Assembly (NCBI RefSeq): GCF_001457475.1
Contig: NZ_LN831029.1
Location: forward strand, 3,286,001-3,350,000
Length of the DNA stretch: 64,000 nt
Direction: 5' to 3'
From: Achromobacter xylosoxidans
GTDB taxonomy: Bacteria > Pseudomonadota > Gammaproteobacteria > Burkholderiales > Burkholderiaceae_B
A model generated the notes under the pieces. It saw nothing but the letters and a program-made list of their open reading frames with translations, did not search any database and had not been told where the DNA came from. Shown here one piece after another: positions 16,574 to 25,072 of the stretch. The stretch's first letter is position 1. Each line of letters starts with the position of its first letter. The position numbers and the translations under genes were made by a program.

Positions 16574-17378
16574 AGCGTCGTTCCAGATGGCGCGTCCAGC
16601 GCGCGATGGGATAGCAATAGGCGAAGAACAGCGCCAATAGCGTGAAATAGACCAGCACGGTGAAGTCGCTGCGCGCCACCGTGTTGCTGGCCACCGTGGC
16701 CGTGTCGACCAGGTCGTGCACGCCGACCAGCGAGGCCAGCGAGGTGCTCATGGTGATGCTGGCGTACAGGTTCATCCACGACGGCAGCATGCGCCGCACG
16801 CACTGCGGCAGCACGATCATGCGGAAGATCTGCGCGCGCCGGAACGCCAGCGATTGCGCCGCCTCCCACTGGGCTTCGGGGATCGACTGGATGGCGCCGC
16901 GGAAGATCTCGGCGACATTGGCGCTGGCCGGCAGGCCCAGCCCGATCACCACCTTGATCCAGTCCGGAAACGGCAGGTTCCAGCCGCCCAGGCTCAGCTC
17001 GAACGGGAACACGTAGGTGGTGAAATACACCAGCACCAGGATCGGCGCGTTGCGGAACGCCAACACATAGGCGCGCGTCAGGCGCCGCAGCGGCCTGGAC
17101 GGCGACAGCGACAGCGCGCCCACCACCAACCCCAGCGCCGTGCCCAGCGCCATCGCCAGCACGCTGATCTGCACGTTCATGCCCAGCCCACGCAGCAGCG
17201 CCGGCGACCAGTGCCACAGGTGCCGCACCGCGGCCGGGGCGGTATCGGTCAGCGCCCAGGCGACGCCCAGGATCACCAGGACCAGCAGCAGCACCACCCA
17301 CGGATCGCGCAGCCATGCCAGCCATCCGCCACCCGCCCGGCGCGCCGCGGCCGCATTCAATACCAGTTCATTGGCCAT
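16560..17378 (-). CDS. polar amino-acid ABC transporter permease (second)
   Basis: 272 aa with an N-terminal hydrophobic segment (about 27-45) and about five further membrane segments. The ABC-permease coupling loop is present as EIFRGAIQSIPEAQWEAAQS, the HisMQ-family pattern. It overlaps the first permease (17368) by 11 bp and the ATPase by 14 bp, indicating translational coupling. With the 245-aa permease it forms a heterodimeric channel. Confidence 0.9.
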   Translation of the reverse strand: MANELVLNAAAARRAGGGWLAWLRDPWVVLLLVLVILGVAWALTDTAPAAVRHLWHWSPALLRGLGMNVQISVLAMALGTALGLVVGALSLSPSRPLRRLTRAYVLAFRNAPILVLVYFTTYVFPFELSLGGWNLPFPDWIKVVIGLGLPASANVAEIFRGAIQSIPEAQWEAAQSLAFRRAQIFRMIVLPQCVRRMLPSWMNLYASITMSTSLASLVGVHDLVDTATVASNTVARSDFTVLVYFTLLALFFAYCYPIARWTRHLERRYAHH

Positions 17379-18105
17379 AGCCAGGCATCCTCAGGCGCGC
17401 TTCGAGCCAGCGTCCGGCGACACTCACCAGCCAGGTCAGCAGGCCGAAATACAGCAGGATCAGCAGCAGCAGTTCCAGCACGTTGTCGCGGTGCGACCAG
17501 ATCATGATGGACTCGTAGGTCACGTCGCCCACCGCAATGGCCGAGGCGATCGCGGTCATCTTCACCAGGTCCACCAGATTGTTGACCAGCGCCGGCAGCG
17601 CGAAGCGCAGCGCCAGCGGCAGCTGCACCTGCGCCAGGATCTGGCGGCGCGAGAAGGCCAGCGAGCGCGCCGCCTCCAGCGTCACCGACGGCACCGCCTC
17701 GATGCCGGCGCGCAGCGCCTCGGCATGGAACACGCCCTTGTGCAGCGCCACCACGATCACCACCCACATGAACGGCGTGATCGGGCTGCCGCCGCCCAGC
17801 TTCTGCGTGATCAGCATGTTCAGCACCAGGAAGGCGCAATACAGCTGCACCAGCGTCGGCGTATTGCGGGTCAATTCGACGAAGGCCTGCAGCGGCCGCG
17901 CCAGCCAGGGCCGGCCGCTGGTGAGCCCGGCCGCGATCAGCACGCCGAACAGCAGGCTGACGGGAATGGTCCAGGCGCACAATTGCAGCGTCACCAGCAG
18001 GCCGTGGCCGAAGGCGGACAGCTCGCCCGGATCCAGCACGAAGCCGTAGTTCAGGCCCAGGGGCTTGAAGAAATGCACCCAGGCCTGCAATGCCTGTTCG
18101 ATCAT
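17368..18105 (-). CDS. polar amino-acid ABC transporter permease (first)
   Basis: 245 aa, HisMQ family. It has a hydrophobic N-terminal helix (about 31-53), the RNTPTLVQLYCAFLVL motif typical of polar amino-acid permeases, and the coupling loop AEALRAGIEAVPSVTLEAAR. The start overlaps the aminotransferase stop by 4 bp. Co-transcribed with the second permease and the ATPase. Confidence 0.9.
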   Translation of the reverse strand: MIEQALQAWVHFFKPLGLNYGFVLDPGELSAFGHGLLVTLQLCAWTIPVSLLFGVLIAAGLTSGRPWLARPLQAFVELTRNTPTLVQLYCAFLVLNMLITQKLGGGSPITPFMWVVIVVALHKGVFHAEALRAGIEAVPSVTLEAARSLAFSRRQILAQVQLPLALRFALPALVNNLVDLVKMTAIASAIAVGDVTYESIMIWSHRDNVLELLLLILLYFGLLTWLVSVAGRWLEARLRMPGYGQ

Positions 18106-19346
18106 GCGGCCGCCTCCAGCGCCGCCGGCCGCAGCGTCGCGACCGCGCGGGCGATGCGCGCGACGGCCTCCGCCACCTTGGCGTCCGAGGCGGCGAACGA
18201 CAGCCGCAGGTACGGCGACAAGCCATAGGCCGCGCCCCGCACCACCGCCACGCCCTCGGCCTCCAGCAGCCAGTCGGCCACGTCGCCATCGTTGGCGATG
18301 ACGGCGCCATCGGGCCTGACCTGGCCGATCAGTCCGGCCACCCCGATCCAGGCGAAGAACGAGCCGCGCGGCGCCGCCACGCTCAGGCCCGGCACCGTGC
18401 CCAGGCCGTCGACGATCACGCGCGCCCGGCGCGTATAGGCCAGGCGCGCGTTCTCGACGAAGTCATCGGCCACGCCCTGCAACGCCACCAGCGCGGCGGC
18501 CTGGCCCAGCGAACTGGGGCCCGACGACACCTGCGACTGCACCGCCTCCAGCACGCCGATCAGCGCCGCCGGCCCCACGCCCCAGCCGATGCGCCAGCCG
18601 GTCATGGCGTAGGCCTTGGACACACCGTTGACCGCCAGCGTGCGCCCCGCCAGGTCCGGCGCGGCGCGCAGCAGGTGCGTGGGCGCCTCGTCGAACCAGA
18701 TCTGTTCGTACATCTCGTCCCACAGCACCAGCACCGACGGATGTTCGCGCAGCACCGCGGCCAAGGCCGCCAGCTCGGCTTCGCTGTAGACCGCGCCTGA
18801 CGGATTGCCGGGGGAATTCAGGATCAGCCACTTGGTGCGCGGCGTCAGCGCCTGGCGCAGGCCCTGCGGCGTGAGCTTGAAGCCATCGGCCTGGGCCGTC
18901 GGCGCCAGCACCGGCGTGCCGCCGTTGACCCGCACCGAATCCAGGAAGGTGGGCCAGTACGGCGTCGGCACGATCACCTCGTCGCCCTCGTCGAGCGTGG
19001 CGGCCAGGGCCAGGTAGATCACCTGCTTGCCGCCGTTGGAAATGATGACGTTGGCCGACTCGGTCGGCAGGCCGTGACGCTGGCGGTAGCCATCGGCCAC
19101 GGCGCGCCGCAACGCGGCGGTGCCGGCCGTCGGCGTGTACTTGGTCTGGCCTTGCGCCAGCGCCAGCGCGGCGGCGTCCTTGATGGCCTGGGGCGTGTCG
19201 AAGTCGGGCTCGCCCGAGGTCAGCACCACGATCGAGCGGCCCTCGGCCGCCAGCCGCGCGGCGCGCGCGCCGGCCGCGGCAATCGGCGACAGCTCCACGC
19301 CGCGGACGCGGCGCGCGAACACGCCGGGAAACAGGGATTCAGTCAT
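18102..19346 (-). CDS. class I/II PLP aminotransferase
   Basis: 414 aa. It has the aspartate-aminotransferase fold I pattern: TSGEPDFDTP near the N-terminus, NSPGNPSGAVYS, LWDEMYEQIWF (Asp binding the pyridine N), the Schiff-base Lys in VSKAYAMTGWRIGW and a C-terminal LRLSFAAS containing the carboxylate-binding Arg. It may transaminate cysteinesulfinate or another imported sulfur amino acid, which would follow from the neighbouring dioxygenase; that is inference. The start overlaps a 22-codon relic ORF by 4 bp and the stop overlaps the permease. Confidence 0.88.
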   Translation of the reverse strand: MTESLFPGVFARRVRGVELSPIAAAGARAARLAAEGRSIVVLTSGEPDFDTPQAIKDAAALALAQGQTKYTPTAGTAALRRAVADGYRQRHGLPTESANVIISNGGKQVIYLALAATLDEGDEVIVPTPYWPTFLDSVRVNGGTPVLAPTAQADGFKLTPQGLRQALTPRTKWLILNSPGNPSGAVYSEAELAALAAVLREHPSVLVLWDEMYEQIWFDEAPTHLLRAAPDLAGRTLAVNGVSKAYAMTGWRIGWGVGPAALIGVLEAVQSQVSSGPSSLGQAAALVALQGVADDFVENARLAYTRRARVIVDGLGTVPGLSVAAPRGSFFAWIGVAGLIGQVRPDGAVIANDGDVADWLLEAEGVAVVRGAAYGLSPYLRLSFAASDAKVAEAVARIARAVATLRPAALEAAA

Positions 19347-19411
19347 GACGGGACCTTTCCGGGATTCATCAGGTTCAGGGGATCGAGCGTGTCCCTGGCG
19401 GCCGTCGTCAT
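19343..19411 (-). pseudogene. 22-codon relic resembling the C-terminus of an FAD-linked oxidase
   Basis: A short frame with ATGA overlaps at both ends: its ATG overlaps the binding-protein stop (19408-19411) and its stop overlaps the aminotransferase ATG (19343-19346). It encodes MTTAARDT then LDPLNLMNPGKVPS. The latter is the usual extreme C-terminus of GlcD/VAO-type FAD oxidases (LDP-x-NLMNPGKV). It looks like the tail of a deleted oxidase kept in frame, possibly retained for translational coupling. Confidence 0.45.
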
Positions 19412-20268
19412 GGCTTGGCCTGGGCCTCGGGGGGAGCGCTGTCGAACTTGCCGGCCTGCGCGTCGGCGTTGGCCTGCTTGAGGTAATCGGCCGGCACGCC
19501 GAACCTGTCGGCCTCTTTCACCAGCAGGCCGGACTTGTGCCAGTCGCGGATCACGCCATCGACGAAGGCGCGCGTGTCGGCCTCGTTGCGGCGGGTCCAG
19601 ATCACGGTGGGCGACGGGATCAGCTGGTCCGGCGTGGCCAGCTCGAAGCCATCCCACTCCTTGCCGTTGGGACCGTGCAGCGTCTCGTACAGCGCCGGCT
19701 GGATGTGCACCGACGCATCGCAGCTGCCGCCCTTGAGCGCCAGCAGCGATTCAGGGATGTTGCGCAGGCCTTTGACCACCGCCCCATAGGTTTCCTGCAG
19801 CGGCTTGGCGAAATTGCTGCCTTGCGACACGCAGGCCACCTTGCCCTTCAGGTCTTCCCAGCGCTTGATGCCGCTGCGCTTGGACACCATGGCCGCCCCG
19901 CCCACGAGGTTGTACGGGGTCGGCGCATAGCTCAGGATCTCGCTGCGTTCCTGGGTCCACTGGATGTTGGCGATCAGCAGATCGACCTTGCCCGCCTGCA
20001 GGAACTGCACCCGGGTCGCGGCCGTCACCGGCACCGTCTCCAGCGTGACGCCGAGCCGGGTGGCGATATCGCGGCCCAGCTCGGTCTGGAAGCCGCCGAC
20101 CTTGCCAGTGGCCGGATCGAGCAGGCCGAACGGCGGACTGGCGCCGTCCACGCCCACCACCAGCTTGCCGCGTTGCTTGACGCGGTCCAGGGTGGCGTCG
20201 GCGTGCGCCGCCGTCGCCAGGGACGCCAGCGCCAGCGCGGCGGCCCACTTGATTGCTTGTCTATTCAT
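19408..20268 (-). CDS. ABC transporter substrate-binding protein, family 3 (second of two)
   Basis: 286 aa. A signal peptide of about 23 residues ends in TAAHA-DA. The SBP family 3 pattern follows: RVKQRGKLVVGVDGASPPFG, FQTELGRDIATRLG, and LKGKVACVSQGSNFAKPL at the lobe junction. It is paralogous to the protein at 20300-21139. It probably delivers a polar sulfur amino acid to the permeases downstream. The two genes are separated by about 30 bp. Confidence 0.88.
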   Translation of the reverse strand: MNRQAIKWAAALALASLATAAHADATLDRVKQRGKLVVGVDGASPPFGLLDPATGKVGGFQTELGRDIATRLGVTLETVPVTAATRVQFLQAGKVDLLIANIQWTQERSEILSYAPTPYNLVGGAAMVSKRSGIKRWEDLKGKVACVSQGSNFAKPLQETYGAVVKGLRNIPESLLALKGGSCDASVHIQPALYETLHGPNGKEWDGFELATPDQLIPSPTVIWTRRNEADTRAFVDGVIRDWHKSGLLVKEADRFGVPADYLKQANADAQAGKFDSAPPEAQAKP

Positions 20269-20299
20269 CGGTCTTTTCCAACACGGGCGGGCGCGAGGC

Positions 20300-21139
20300 T
20301 CAGCTGCCCTGCTTGTACTTGTCGTGCAGTTCCTGCAGCAGCGGCTGCGCCGGCTGGATGCCCAGGCGCTTCTCGGTGGCGATCAGCCAGCCGCTGCGGT
20401 GCCAGCCCTGGATCACCTTGTCGACGGCGGCGATGGTGTCGGCCTCGCCCTTGCGGGTCCAGACCACCGAATTGGCCGGCAGCACTTCCGTGGCGATGGG
20501 CGCGTGGTAGTCGGCCCATTCGGGATTGGTGCGCAGCAGCGGATGGATCAGGGTCGAATCGTGCACCGCCGCCACGCACTGGCCGCCGCGCAGCGCCAGC
20601 AGCGAGTCCGAAGAACTCTTGTAACCCTTGACCACGGCGCCGTAGTCGGCCTGCAGGGGACGCGCAAAACTGCTGCCCTGCGACACGCAGACCGGCTTGC
20701 CGCGCAAGTCTTCCCACTTGGCGATGCCGCTGTCCTTGCGCGTGGCGGCGGCGCCGCCCACGCGGAAGAACGGCGTCGGCGCGTAGCCGAGGATCTCGGC
20801 GCGTTCGGGGTTCAGCTCCATCGATGCGATCAGCAGGTCGACCTTGCCCGAGATCAGGAACTGCGTGCGGGTGGCCGTCTGCACCTGCACCAGTTCGGCC
20901 TTCACGCCCAGGCCCTTGGCCAGTTCGCGCGCCAGTTCCGGGTTCCATCCCACCAGTTGCTGGGTGGCGGGATCGATCGAGCCGAACACGCCGCCGTTGG
21001 CCAATACGCCGATGGTGACGGTGCCGCGTTCCTTGATCTTGTCCAGCGTGGCGTCGGCATGGGCGCCGGTGGCGCCGGCCGCCAGGGCCAGCGCGACGGC
21101 CGCCTGCAGGATACGGCCGGAGATATTGCGAGTCTTCAT
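20300..21139 (-). CDS. ABC transporter substrate-binding protein, family 3 (first of two)
   Basis: 279 aa with a signal peptide ending in TGAHA-DA. It shares the layout and many motifs of the protein at 19408-20268 (KIKERGTVTIGV, NPELARELAKGLGV, GKPVCVSQGSSFARPLQADYGAVVKG). It is the first gene of the minus-strand operon that continues to the lyase at 13870. Two receptors for one transporter suggest a broadened ligand range. Confidence 0.88.
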   Translation of the reverse strand: MKTRNISGRILQAAVALALAAGATGAHADATLDKIKERGTVTIGVLANGGVFGSIDPATQQLVGWNPELARELAKGLGVKAELVQVQTATRTQFLISGKVDLLIASMELNPERAEILGYAPTPFFRVGGAAATRKDSGIAKWEDLRGKPVCVSQGSSFARPLQADYGAVVKGYKSSSDSLLALRGGQCVAAVHDSTLIHPLLRTNPEWADYHAPIATEVLPANSVVWTRKGEADTIAAVDKVIQGWHRSGWLIATEKRLGIQPAQPLLQELHDKYKQGS

Positions 21140-21244
21140 GTTGTTGTGTCGTAGGCATTGAACGAAGTTCTATGCTGCGGTCCGGCGCCGCACAACACAA
21201 AGAAGACTTTCAGATATGAATATGAAACCGCTGTTGCGGCGCGC

Positions 21245-22270
21245 CTACTGGAGCTTGACGTCGGCCGTGGCGATCACGCGCCGGTAGGTGGCGATGTCGT
21301 CGCGCACGGTCTGGTCCACGGCTTCCGGCGTGCTGGCGGCGATGGCGAAGCCCAGGTTCTCCAGCAGCGTGGCGGTCTCCGGTTCGCGCAGCACGGCCAC
21401 CACGTCGCGATGGATGCGCTCGACCAACGCCGCCGGGGTCGAGGCCGGCACCACGAAGCCCTGCCAGCTCTCGACCGCGTAGTCGGCCAGCCCCGCCTCC
21501 TGCATGGTCGGCACCTCGGGCAGCGCCTTGGAGCGGTATGGCGTGGTCACCGCCAACGCCACCAGCTTGCCCGAGCGCACGTTCTCGGTGGCGGCGGCCA
21601 GCGTGATCAGCATGGCGTCCACGTGGCCGCCCAGCACATCCAGCGTGGCCGGCCCGCCGCCCGGATAGGGAATCTGGTTGGTCTTGGCGCCGATGCGTTC
21701 GTTGAGCAGTTCCACCGCCAGGTGCTGCAGGCTGCCGTTGCCGCCGGGCAGCGCCAGCGAGATCTCGCCGGGCCGGTTGCGCACCAGCGCCACGAATTCC
21801 TGGAAGGTCTTCACGCCCAGGCCCGGGCGCACGACCAGCAACTGCGGATTGACCACCGCCTTGGTCACGCCGCGCAGATCGCGCAACGGGTCGTACAGCG
21901 GCTTGCCGGGTTGCAGCGCGTTCAGCGACAAGGCGTCGCCGCCCAGCAGCAGCGTGTAGCCGTCGCCGCGCGCATGCGCCACCGCGGCATTGCCGATAGC
22001 GCTGCTGGCGCCGGGCTGGTTCTCCACCACCACGCTCTGCCCCCACTTCTCGCTCAGCTTCTGCGCCACGGTGCGCGCCAGCTTGTCGGCGCTGCCGCCG
22101 GCCGCGATCGGCACGATCAGTTTGACCGGCCGGCTCGGATAGCGCGTGGCGTCGTCGGTGGCGGCCGGCGCGGCGCCGGTCATGTTGCTCAACAAGCCCG
22201 CGCCCACCACCACGCCGCCGGCCAGGCCGAGCGCGGCCTTCAGTACGGATCTGCGTCGATTGCCCATCAT
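21245..22270 (-). CDS. Bug-family (TctC-like) periplasmic substrate-binding receptor
   Basis: 341 aa. A Tat-like leader, NRRRSVLKAALGLAGG, precedes a Bug domain beginning YPSRPVKLIVPIAAGGSADKLAR and containing VVVENQPGASSAIG and IPYPGGGPATLDVLGGHVDA. Bug proteins bind carboxylates or amides, usually far from any TctAB membrane genes, as here. It is last in a run with an alpha/beta hydrolase and pyrrolidone-carboxylate peptidase, divergent from a LysR gene, so its ligand may be related to pyroglutamate; that is inference. Confidence 0.9.
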   Translation of the reverse strand: MMGNRRRSVLKAALGLAGGVVVGAGLLSNMTGAAPAATDDATRYPSRPVKLIVPIAAGGSADKLARTVAQKLSEKWGQSVVVENQPGASSAIGNAAVAHARGDGYTLLLGGDALSLNALQPGKPLYDPLRDLRGVTKAVVNPQLLVVRPGLGVKTFQEFVALVRNRPGEISLALPGGNGSLQHLAVELLNERIGAKTNQIPYPGGGPATLDVLGGHVDAMLITLAAATENVRSGKLVALAVTTPYRSKALPEVPTMQEAGLADYAVESWQGFVVPASTPAALVERIHRDVVAVLREPETATLLENLGFAIAASTPEAVDQTVRDDIATYRRVIATADVKLQ

Positions 22271-22420
22271 CCTGCTCCCTGCGGAAATTCCGAGCAGGCC
22301 AGGATAGGAGCGCGCCGCGCGCCGGACAAATACCGATGCGCAATGTGGAAATGCCGGGGCGGCCCTTTGCCGGGACGGCCCTTTGCCGGGGCAGCGGCAT
22401 GCCCCGGCGCTCGCGCCCGG

Positions 22421-23308
22421 CTACGCCAGGAACGCCAGCATGCGCCGCGCCAGTTCGCGCGGCTGCTCCTCCGGCAGATAGTGGCCGCAATCGGCCAGCA
22501 CCCCGCCGCGCAGGTCGCGCGCCAGCGGCCCCAGCGCCTCGTACAGATCGGGCGCGCTGCCATGCTCGCCGCCCAGCGCCAGCACCGGCAGCGTCAACGG
22601 CGTCTCGCGCAGCGCCCGGTTCTGCTCGGCCGACTGGTGCGCGGCACGGTAATAGCCCAGCATGCCGCGCAAGCCGCCCAGCGTCCGGTAGACGCGCTCG
22701 TACTCATCCAGGTCGGCGCCGCTGAACACGCCCGGCTTGTTGGCGGTCTTGCGGCTGAAGAACCACTCGATCAGCACCCGCTCGCGTCCCTGCAGCAGCG
22801 CTTCGGGCAGGTCGGGCACGGTGTTGAATAGGAAATGCCAGCGCTTCCAGTTGTCCGGTCCCAGCTCGAAGCTGGCGGGCAGCGTCACGCCGGGGATGTT
22901 GGCGTCCAGCAGCACCAGGCGCTCGACCTCGTCGGCGTGGCGCGCCGCGTAGGGATAGGCGATCCAGGCGCCGATGCCGTGCCCGGCCAGCGCATAGCGC
23001 GTCAGGCCCAGCGTGTGGAACAGCGCCCGCAGGCGTTCGCCGGCGCTGCGGGTGTCATAGCCATCGAGCGGCTTGTCCGAATCGCCCTGGCCCGGCAGGT
23101 CGATCGCGTACAGGCGAAAATGCGGCGCCAGCAGCGGCATCACCCGGCGCCAGGCGTACCAGCTCTGCGGAAAGCCGGCCAGCAGGATCAGCGCCGGCCC
23201 GGCGCCGCCCTCCACCACGTGATAGCCCAGGCCGTCCACGCGCACCCGGCGGTGGCGAAACGGCACGTTGTCCAGCGCGAAGGCGTCGGCGTCCTTGAAG
23301 GTATCCAT
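22421..23308 (-). CDS. alpha/beta hydrolase (haloacetate dehalogenase/epoxide hydrolase-like) lacking the nucleophile
   Basis: 295 aa, usual length. LLAGFPQSWYAWRRV is the oxyanion region and CGHYLPEEQP near the C-terminus carries the catalytic His (about 276). The nucleophile elbow reads LAGHGIGAWIAY, where relatives have GHDIGAW: position 111 is Gly (codon at 22976-22978) instead of Asp. A single base change would explain it. Either the protein is catalytically inactive or altered, or the base is a sequencing error. It lies between pcp and the Bug receptor on the same strand. Confidence 0.8.
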   Translation of the reverse strand: MDTFKDADAFALDNVPFRHRRVRVDGLGYHVVEGGAGPALILLAGFPQSWYAWRRVMPLLAPHFRLYAIDLPGQGDSDKPLDGYDTRSAGERLRALFHTLGLTRYALAGHGIGAWIAYPYAARHADEVERLVLLDANIPGVTLPASFELGPDNWKRWHFLFNTVPDLPEALLQGRERVLIEWFFSRKTANKPGVFSGADLDEYERVYRTLGGLRGMLGYYRAAHQSAEQNRALRETPLTLPVLALGGEHGSAPDLYEALGPLARDLRGGVLADCGHYLPEEQPRELARRMLAFLA

Positions 23309-23321
23309 CGTCCGTCTCCGT

Positions 23322-23969
23322 TCAATGCAGCGCGCCGCCGCCTTCCTTGACGTCCGCCGTGACGGCCAGCGAAGTCGCCACCATCACCTTCACGCCTTCG
23401 ATCAGCGTCTCCAGCGCCAGGCTGGGCTGGCCGGGATGATGGGCCGCCATCTCCGGCAGGTACGGCACGTGCACGAAGCCGCCGCGCAACGCCGGACGCT
23501 CGGTGGCGATGTAGTGCGACAGGCCGTAGAAGATGGTGTTGCAGTTGTAGGTGCCCGCCGTCGACGACACCGACGCCGGCACGCCCGCGCGCCGCAGGTC
23601 GCGCACGATGGCCTTGATCGGCAAGGTCGAGAAATAGGCCGCCGGGCCGCCCGCCACCACCGGTTCGTCGATCGGCTGGCGGCCTTCGTTGTCGGGGATG
23701 CGCGCGTCCACCACGTTGATCGCGACGCGCTCGATCGACACGTCGCTGCGGCCGCCCGCCTGGCCCAGGCAGATCACCAGGTCCGGTTGCGTGTCCTCGA
23801 TGGCCTGGCGCAGCACGCCCACCACTTTGCCGATCACGCACGGCAGTTGGCGCGCCACCAGGGTGGCGCCGGCCACTTGCGCGCCATCGAGCCGCCGCGC
23901 GGCTTCCCAGGAGGGATTCAGGGTTTCGCCATCGAACGGTTCGATGCCGGTAATCAGTACGGTCGTCAT
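23322..23969 (-). CDS. pcp: pyrrolidone-carboxylate peptidase (pyroglutamyl peptidase I)
   Basis: 215 aa, the family length, from ATG 23969. The catalytic triad is visible as Glu80 ([14 protein letters not shown]), Cys143 ([14 protein letters not shown]) and His167 ([11 protein letters not shown]). It removes N-terminal pyroglutamate from peptides in the cytoplasm. It is first in a run with the alpha/beta hydrolase (14 bp downstream) and the Bug receptor, and divergent from the LysR gene at 24063, its likely regulator. Confidence 0.92.
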   Translation of the reverse strand: MTTVLITGIEPFDGETLNPSWEAARRLDGAQVAGATLVARQLPCVIGKVVGVLRQAIEDTQPDLVICLGQAGGRSDVSIERVAINVVDARIPDNEGRQPIDEPVVAGGPAAYFSTLPIKAIVRDLRRAGVPASVSSTAGTYNCNTIFYGLSHYIATERPALRGGFVHVPYLPEMAAHHPGQPSLALETLIEGVKVMVATSLAVTADVKEGGGALH

Positions 23970-24062
23970 GGCGCAGTCCTTCGATTCAATTGCTGTCCGC
24001 CATGGTAGGACCGCGCCCTGGAATTGTTGAAATCCATAATCGCTATTCGTACTATTGATGTA

Positions 24063-24989
24063 ATGAATCTTTCCGCCGTCGACCTGAACCTGCTGGTCGC
24101 CTTCGAGGCGCTCTACGACACCCGCAACGTGACCCTGGCCGGCCAGCGCATCAACCGCGCGCAGCCCTCGGTCAGCAGCGCGCTGGGGCGCCTGCGTCTG
24201 CTGTTCCAGGACGAGCTGTTCCTGCGCACCGCCGACGGCATGCAGCCCACGCCCAAGGCCGTCGCGCTGATGCCGGCCGTGAGCGCGGCGCTGGACCAGA
24301 TCCGCCAGGCGCTGACGCAAGGCGCCGGCTTCGATCCCCAGGCCGCTGCCGGCCGCCGCTTCACCGTGGCGGCCAGCGACTACGCCGACGTGGTGATCGT
24401 GCCGCACCTCGTCGCGGCGCTGCGGCGCGACGCGCCCGGCATCGACCTGCGCATCGCGCGGCTCGACCGCGCCGCCCTCTACGAGCAACTGGACAACGGC
24501 AGCGTCGACCTGGCCATCGGCGGCCACCTGGCGCCGCCCAAGCGCATGCTGCGCGAACGGCTATACCAGGAACACTTCGTCTGCATCGCCGACAGGCAGC
24601 ATCCGGCGCTGCGCGGCCGCAAGCTGGACCTGGCGCGCTACGTGGCGCTGCCGCACGCGCTGTTCACGCCCAGCGACGACGGCTCGGCGCGCGGGGTGGT
24701 GGACGCCAGCCTGGCGCGGCTGGGCCAGCGGCGCCGGGTGGCCTGCACCTTCGCCCATATCGTCGCGCTGCCGCACGCGGTGCAAGGCACCGACCTGGTG
24801 GCCACGCTGGCGCGGCGCGCCGCCTTGCGGCTGGCCGGCCCCGGCCTGACCCTGCGGCCGCTGCCGCCCGAGGTCGACCCCGGCCCTTTCGATATCGACA
24901 TGGTGTGCAGCCGGCGCGCGCCCGGCGACGCGGCGCTGGCGTGGCTGCAACAGGTGGTCCGCGACGCCGCCGCGCGCCTGGCGGATTGA
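24063..24989 (+). CDS. LysR-family regulator (NodD/PcpR-like subgroup)
   Basis: 308 aa from ATG 24063. It begins [20 protein letters not shown] with an HTH containing [16 protein letters not shown], the pattern of the NodD/SyrM-like LysR subgroup. The effector domain spans about residues 92-300. It is divergent from pcp, 93 bp away, and so is the likely regulator of the pcp/hydrolase/Bug group. Upstream in-frame codons at 24024 lack support. Confidence 0.88.
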   Translation: MNLSAVDLNLLVAFEALYDTRNVTLAGQRINRAQPSVSSALGRLRLLFQDELFLRTADGMQPTPKAVALMPAVSAALDQIRQALTQGAGFDPQAAAGRRFTVAASDYADVVIVPHLVAALRRDAPGIDLRIARLDRAALYEQLDNGSVDLAIGGHLAPPKRMLRERLYQEHFVCIADRQHPALRGRKLDLARYVALPHALFTPSDDGSARGVVDASLARLGQRRRVACTFAHIVALPHAVQGTDLVATLARRAALRLAGPGLTLRPLPPEVDPGPFDIDMVCSRRAPGDAALAWLQQVVRDAAARLAD

Positions 24990-25002
24990 CCGTGCGGCCA
25001 TG

Positions 25003-25035
25003 AAAAAAGCCGGCCCCGTCCACGGGCGCCGGCTT
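25003..25035 (-). terminator. intrinsic terminator, minus strand
   Basis: Stem AAGCCGGC (25007-25014) and GCCGGCTT (25028-25035), with an inner CCCGT/ACGGG stem. Read on the minus strand it is followed by a run of T (AAAAAA at 25003-25008 on plus). It would end transcription of the DUF4189 gene, converging on the LysR gene. Confidence 0.75.
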
Positions 25036-25072
25036 GGCGTGCCGGGCGGCGCGCTGCCGCCTCATGGCGATC

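Noticed and set aside
23970..24527. N-terminal extension of Pcp across the LysR gene
   Set aside because: Pcp is complete from ATG 23969 at the normal 215 aa; the extension is antisense to the LysR coding region.
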